Positions 59,488 to 64,000 of a DNA stretch of 64,000 nucleotides are shown piece after piece; within the stretch, counting starts at the first letter, position 1, and the number at the start of each line of letters is the position of its first letter. Source of the DNA: Bacteroidales bacterium (GTDB taxonomy: Bacteria; Bacteroidota; Bacteroidia; Bacteroidales; UBA932); assembly GCA_016282145.1 (NCBI GenBank), contig JAEEJZ010000060.1, positions 1 through 64,000 of the forward strand, given 5' to 3'. Both the position numbers and the translations under genes were made by a program. A model generated the notes under the pieces. That model was not told the DNA's origin. It saw only the letters and a program-made list of their open reading frames with translations, and made no database searches.

Positions 59488-62400
59488 TTAGAATTTGAAA
59501 TTGATGTTGAAGCCATAACTGCGACGCGACGGCAGGGAACCATATTCAAGTCCCATACCTGAAGTGTTGTATGCAGAATCCGGGTCGATGTTGGGGATAT
59601 TCTTCCAGATGATGAAAGGATTCCGGGCCACAAAGGAAAGGCTGAGTCCCTGGATCTTGTTGTTGAACCACTTCTGCGGGAAGGTATAGCCGAAGGTAAT
59701 CTCACGGCACTTCACATAAGAGTTGTCATAGACGAAGAGGGAGGGCATATTGGCTGCCGCAAACTCCCAGTAGGCCTGCGGGTCGACGGGAATGTCATTC
59801 TGGCGGTAGGTGCCGTCCGCATTCTTCGTCACGCCCGGGGCGATATAGCCCTGGCAGTTGCCGGAAGCACGCCACTCGCTGATGGACATGTTCGCCGCAC
59901 GGCGCCTTTCCTCGGAAGCATACCAGAGTTCACGGCCGGCAACGGTCTCCATCGCCTTACCGGACTCATAGGCGCTGGCCATGGACATCGAATAGAGGTC
60001 AGCACCCATCTTCATGTCGAAGCCTGCGCTCAGGCGGAAGTTCTTGTAGGAGAGCGTCGCATAGAAGCCACCCGACCAATCCCAGGAAGCATTACCGATG
60101 GTCTTGAGACCGGAGTTGTCCACTTCGGGAAGACCATTGTCCATAATGATGACCTGGCCGTCTTCGGTACGCTTGACATCGTATCCGCGGATGGCGCCGA
60201 AGTTCTCACCCACCATGGCACCGACGGTAACTCCCTTCCAGGAGGCCTTCTCGATTTCCATGAAATCCATTCCCTCGATCAGGTCGAGTACCTTGTTGTT
60301 GTTCTTGGCGAAGTTTACGCCAAGGTCGAGGGCCCATCCGTTCACGTCGAATGCACGTCCGTTGACGGCAAGTTCAAAACCTTCATTCTTGATGCAGCCG
60401 GCATTGACGAGGCTGTACATATAACCGGATGCGGAGGTCGTGGCCAGCCGGATGATCTGATCGCGGGAGGTCTGGTTGTAGTAGGTGAAATCGATGGACA
60501 GACGATTGTCGAACAATTTCATTTCCAGACCGGTCTCGAAGGAGTCCGTCATGGTCGGCCTGAGGTCAGGATTGGGAATCGTTTCGCTGTTGATACGGGC
60601 GAGCGTATAGCCGGAATATCCGTACTTGCCCGTCGTATAGTTGGTGGTCAGCATATAAGGGTCGGTATCGGAACCCACCCGAGCCCAGGAAAGCCTCACC
60701 TTCGCATAAGGGAGGATCTTCTTGCTGTTGATGATTTCCGAGAAGACGACGCTACCGGAAACGGAGGGATAGAGATACACGTTGTTCTTCACGGGAAGGG
60801 TCGAAGACTGGTCGCAACGGAGCGTCGCTTCCAGATAATAGGTGCTCTTGAAACCTACGCTGACATTACCGAAGGCGGAATTGATCTGCTTCTTGTAACT
60901 GTCCTGCTGGATATTCTGCTCCTCATAGTTGGTAATCGCGATGCGGTTACGCATAAGTTCCTCGGTCCCGGTCAGGAGGTTCGTGTGGTTGTCCACCTTG
61001 AACAGGTTGGCACCGAGCGTTCCGGTCAGGCTCCATTCGCCCCAGGAATTGTTGTAAAGGGCCAGGAGTTCCGCGTTGAGCGTACGGTTGTTGTAAGTGT
61101 TGACCTCCATCTTTCCGCTGTCGGTACCCGGCGTCGAACGAGCGATATAATCCTGGAATTCCATCCTGTTGATATCGGTACCGATGGTTCCCTGGAGTTT
61201 GAAGTGCTTCGTCACGTTGACGACGATCTTTCCGGTGAGACGGAACACATCCTTGGTACTCTTGTTCTCGTTCTTGTAGAGATCCCAGTAAGGGTTGCGG
61301 TCATACTCGCTGCGGCCGTTCCAGTTGGCGTAGTTGCCGTCGGAATCCATATAATCCCTGAGCCAGTTCTGGTCGAAGGTGGTCGCCAGGACCATCAGGT
61401 TCTTACCGACATTGCTGCGGGAATCGCCGAGGGCCGGACGGTTGAGCACGTCTTCGTGGGTGTAGTTGGCCGTGAAGTCGAGGTCCACGATACCCAGGGA
61501 GGTGTTGACACGCAGGTTGAAGTTGTCGCGGCTCATCTTGGAATTGGGAAGGATGTCGTTGTTACGCATATCCGTGAAGGAGAAGCGCACACCGGTATTC
61601 CCGGTATGGGTGGAGACGATCGCCGTGTTCTGTGCGGTGAAACCCGTGCGGAAGAAACCGGACGAGTTGTTCGGGATGATCTTATAGGGATGCGACTGGT
61701 TGTTGAAGTCGTAGTGCATCACATAACTGTCGGCCTTGGGGCCCCAGCTCCTGTTGGTCGCCGTGGACATATCCACCGTGTACTGGCCGTTGATGCCCTG
61801 GCCGTAGATCTGCTGGATGTTGTCCCAGTTTTCCGCCTGGGTGTCGACCGTGAAGGAACCGTTGTACTCAACGCTGAAACGGCCCTTCTCCGCCTGCTTC
61901 GTCGTGATGAGGATCACGCCGTGCGAAGCGCGGGAACCGTAGAGTGCGGAAGCGGCAGGGCCCTTCAGCACCGTCATGTTCTCGATATCGTCCGGATTGA
62001 TGGCGGAGATTCCGTCTCCGAGATCATAGCCGCTGCCGCCGCTGGCGCTGGCGAAGTTGGTATTGTCCAGGGGAACGCCGTCAATCACGTAGAGCGGCTG
62101 GTTGTTGCCGGTCATTTCCGTCGCACCGCGAAGCTGGACGTAGGTGGATCCGGAAGGACCTGCGGAGGTCTGCTGGACGACGAGGCCGGCCACCTTACCG
62201 GAAAGGGAATTGATGACATTCGGCTCCTTCGCCTTGGTCAGTTCTTCTCCCTTGACTTCGGAGACGCCGTAACCCAGCGCCTTCCTTTCCCTCTTGATAC
62301 CCAGAGCGGTAACGACAACCTCGGAAAGGAGCGTGGTGTCGTCCTCCAGAAGGACGTTGATGGGGCCGTTGCCCACGACAAGCTCTTTGGAGCCATAGCC

Positions 62401-62667
62401 CATAAAGGAAATGACGAGGACATCTCCGGGTTTTGCCTCAATGGTAAAATTCCCGTCCATATCCGTCACCGTGCCCGTGCTCGTTCCCTTGATCATAACG
62501 GTAGCCCCCATCAGGCCGCCGAGTGCATCAGAAACCGAACCCGTCACCTTCTCCTGTTGCTGAACGGCAGCAGGAGCAGCGGCAAAGGCGGACACTGCCG
62601 GCGTTCCAGCCAGGACCGTCAGGAGCAAGGCGCCAATGCACATTTTACGATTAGTTTTAGTTTCCAT
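59488..62667 (-). CDS. SusC/RagA family TonB-linked outer membrane protein
   Basis: Start at METKTNRKMCIGALL; 'VTGSVSDALGGLMGATVMIKGTSTGTVTDMDGNFTIEA', plug 'VIDGVPLDN...VLKGPAASALYGSRASHGVILITTK'. Confidence 0.97.
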   Translation of the reverse strand: METKTNRKMCIGALLLTVLAGTPAVSAFAAAPAAVQQQEKVTGSVSDALGGLMGATVMIKGTSTGTVTDMDGNFTIEAKPGDVLVISFMGYGSKELVVGNGPINVLLEDDTTLLSEVVVTALGIKRERKALGYGVSEVKGEELTKAKEPNVINSLSGKVAGLVVQQTSAGPSGSTYVQLRGATEMTGNNQPLYVIDGVPLDNTNFASASGGSGYDLGDGISAINPDDIENMTVLKGPAASALYGSRASHGVILITTKQAEKGRFSVEYNGSFTVDTQAENWDNIQQIYGQGINGQYTVDMSTATNRSWGPKADSYVMHYDFNNQSHPYKIIPNNSSGFFRTGFTAQNTAIVSTHTGNTGVRFSFTDMRNNDILPNSKMSRDNFNLRVNTSLGIVDLDFTANYTHEDVLNRPALGDSRSNVGKNLMVLATTFDQNWLRDYMDSDGNYANWNGRSEYDRNPYWDLYKNENKSTKDVFRLTGKIVVNVTKHFKLQGTIGTDINRMEFQDYIARSTPGTDSGKMEVNTYNNRTLNAELLALYNNSWGEWSLTGTLGANLFKVDNHTNLLTGTEELMRNRIAITNYEEQNIQQDSYKKQINSAFGNVSVGFKSTYYLEATLRCDQSSTLPVKNNVYLYPSVSGSVVFSEIINSKKILPYAKVRLSWARVGSDTDPYMLTTNYTTGKYGYSGYTLARINSETIPNPDLRPTMTDSFETGLEMKLFDNRLSIDFTYYNQTSRDQIIRLATTSASGYMYSLVNAGCIKNEGFELAVNGRAFDVNGWALDLGVNFAKNNNKVLDLIEGMDFMEIEKASWKGVTVGAMVGENFGAIRGYDVKRTEDGQVIIMDNGLPEVDNSGLKTIGNASWDWSGGFYATLSYKNFRLSAGFDMKMGADLYSMSMASAYESGKAMETVAGRELWYASEERRRAANMSISEWRASGNCQGYIAPGVTKNADGTYRQNDIPVDPQAYWEFAAANMPSLFVYDNSYVKCREITFGYTFPQKWFNNKIQGLSLSFVARNPFIIWKNIPNIDPDSAYNTSGMGLEYGSLPSRRSYGFNINFKF

Positions 62668-62713
62668 TATTAATGTATTTAGGTTATTGATAATGTCTTT
62701 ATAGCGATGACCG

Positions 62714-63979
62714 TCAATGACTTGGGGCCCTGTCATAAATGGACTCCAGGGTGTAGGACGGATCCGTGTTGTTCCAGGTATCCACCATCAGGGTGACGAT
62801 CTCCTTTCCGTTGTTGATCCATTTCCCGTCATCGTGCTCCATCAGGCCGAAGGCCTCGCCGCCCACCTTCTTGCTGCCGTTATCCCAGAACATGACGGGC
62901 ATCCGGTGGTTGCGCAGCGCCTTGATGGTGTATTCCAGATAATATTTGCGGAAAGCCTCCGCCTTGGCGTTGGAGCGATGGACGCAGCCGTACTCGCCCA
63001 GGTAAACCGGGATACCGCGCCGGACGAAGCGGTTGTAGAGCGCATCGAGCGTAGCGCAGAATTCCCTCTCCCCTGCCTTGTCCGGAACGACGTCCACGCC
63101 GGTGTGGCCCCATTCATTGTACAATCCGGCTCCGGCATAATCCCAGGGATCGTACATATGGACGGCAACCATGATCCGGTTGGGAACTTCATCCTCGGGG
63201 ATGGCCAGGTACTTGATGGTCAGTCCGGGCTGGGCGACATAGCCGGGGATGCCGATATAGCGGGTGGCGTTCTGGCCGCCGGTCGCACGGATCACATCCA
63301 CGCAGAGCTGGTTCCACTCATTCAGGACGCGGTACTGCGCGCCGCCGTCCGTCAGGTTCGTACCATTCCCCCACTTTCCGTCCTGGATCTCGTTCATGGT
63401 CTCGAAGATGAGCCAGTCGCCCTCGTTCTTGAAACGGGAGGCGATCTGGTTCCATACCATGGCCAGTTTCAACTTGATTTCCTGGTTCTTGGCTTCGTCC
63501 TTGGCGGCATCGGCCACATTCAGCCAGAAATAGCCCTGCCTGGCAGGATCCGTCTCGGCGCCGAAGCCGTCGTGGTGGATGTTCACGATGCATTTCAGCC
63601 CGGCCTTCTTGGCATAGGAGGCGACCTGCGCCACGCGGTCCATCCACGACTTCTCGATGGCATAGCCGGGCCCCTTGCCGATGTGCCCCATCCAGGTGAC
63701 GGGGATGCGCACCGAGGAAATTCCGGCCGCCTTCAGGGCGTCAAACAACTTCTGCGTGGCGGCGGGATTCCCCCAGGAGGTCTCGTTGCTGACCCCGTCG
63801 ACGTGCGCATCCAGGTTGTTTCCCAGATTCCAGCCGATTCCCATGGAGAGCGCAAAAGCCAGAGGGTCGTCCGCAGGAGCGTCCTCCTTCCCGGGATTCG
63901 TCTTGTCGCAGGCGATGAGGGGAGACACCGCCAGGAGCGCACAGAGGAATGCGACGATTTTCATCATTGGTTTTTTCAT
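62714..63979 (-). CDS. GH5 family endoglucanase-like lipoprotein
   Basis: Lipobox SPLIACDK; 'GIGWNLGNNLDAH', 'NIHHDGF', 'FETMNEIQDG' acid/base, 'YLGEYGC' nucleophile. Confidence 0.92.
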   Translation of the reverse strand: MKKPMMKIVAFLCALLAVSPLIACDKTNPGKEDAPADDPLAFALSMGIGWNLGNNLDAHVDGVSNETSWGNPAATQKLFDALKAAGISSVRIPVTWMGHIGKGPGYAIEKSWMDRVAQVASYAKKAGLKCIVNIHHDGFGAETDPARQGYFWLNVADAAKDEAKNQEIKLKLAMVWNQIASRFKNEGDWLIFETMNEIQDGKWGNGTNLTDGGAQYRVLNEWNQLCVDVIRATGGQNATRYIGIPGYVAQPGLTIKYLAIPEDEVPNRIMVAVHMYDPWDYAGAGLYNEWGHTGVDVVPDKAGEREFCATLDALYNRFVRRGIPVYLGEYGCVHRSNAKAEAFRKYYLEYTIKALRNHRMPVMFWDNGSKKVGGEAFGLMEHDDGKWINNGKEIVTLMVDTWNNTDPSYTLESIYDRAPSH

Positions 63980-64000
63980 ATACGTCATAGTGTTATCGTC

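Noticed and set aside
60985-62673. 562-aa + strand ORF
   Set aside because: Antisense to the second susC.
1-64000. CRISPR arrays, tRNA/rRNA genes, transposases, integrases
   Set aside because: Scanned by eye: no regularly spaced repeats, no tRNA-like or rRNA segments, no recognisable mobile-element protein. Intergenic space is very small. tRNAscan-SE and Infernal were not run.

Overview
The window is a 64 kb stretch of a Bacteroidales-type genome, judged by SusC/SusD pairs, a hybrid two-component system, TAnnTTTG promoters, Nqr and lipoprotein-rich loci. Main blocks: (1) the end of a beta-helix-like 'choice-of-anchor' protein; (2) PUL 1 (about 0.85-24.8 kb): HTCS regulator, SusC/D, two tandem multidomain lipoproteins (EEP phosphoesterase + PKD + PQQ-like propeller), GH27, GH39, a beta-propeller lipoprotein, a GH2 with a glucuronidase-type NxKG motif, and a convergent (alpha/alpha)6 glycosidase fused to a third EEP domain; (3) a NupG-like permease; (4) a polyamine operon OMP-potA-potB-potC-potD; (5) a peptide deformylase carrying a lipoprotein signal; (6) a translationally coupled pair of unrecognised envelope proteins, one with a TolA-like Ala/Lys-rich helix; (7) M23/LysM, exonuclease III, an OM beta-barrel protein, and a PcrA/UvrD helicase; (8) the complete nqrABCDEF operon; (9) a lone fimbrillin-anchor-like lipoprotein; (10) uvrA; (11) PUL 2 (52.6-64 kb, minus strand): GH5, SusC, SusD, a surface glycan-binding protein with a near-identical duplicated module, a GPH transporter and GH3. 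The most unusual signal is three secreted EEP domains, in two different fusion architectures, inside one PUL. The next most interesting are an unannotated 47-aa in-operon ORF, the exported deformylase and the TolA-like/lipoprotein pair. I saw no tRNA, rRNA, CRISPR array or mobile element. All family calls are by eye from motifs; no search was run.
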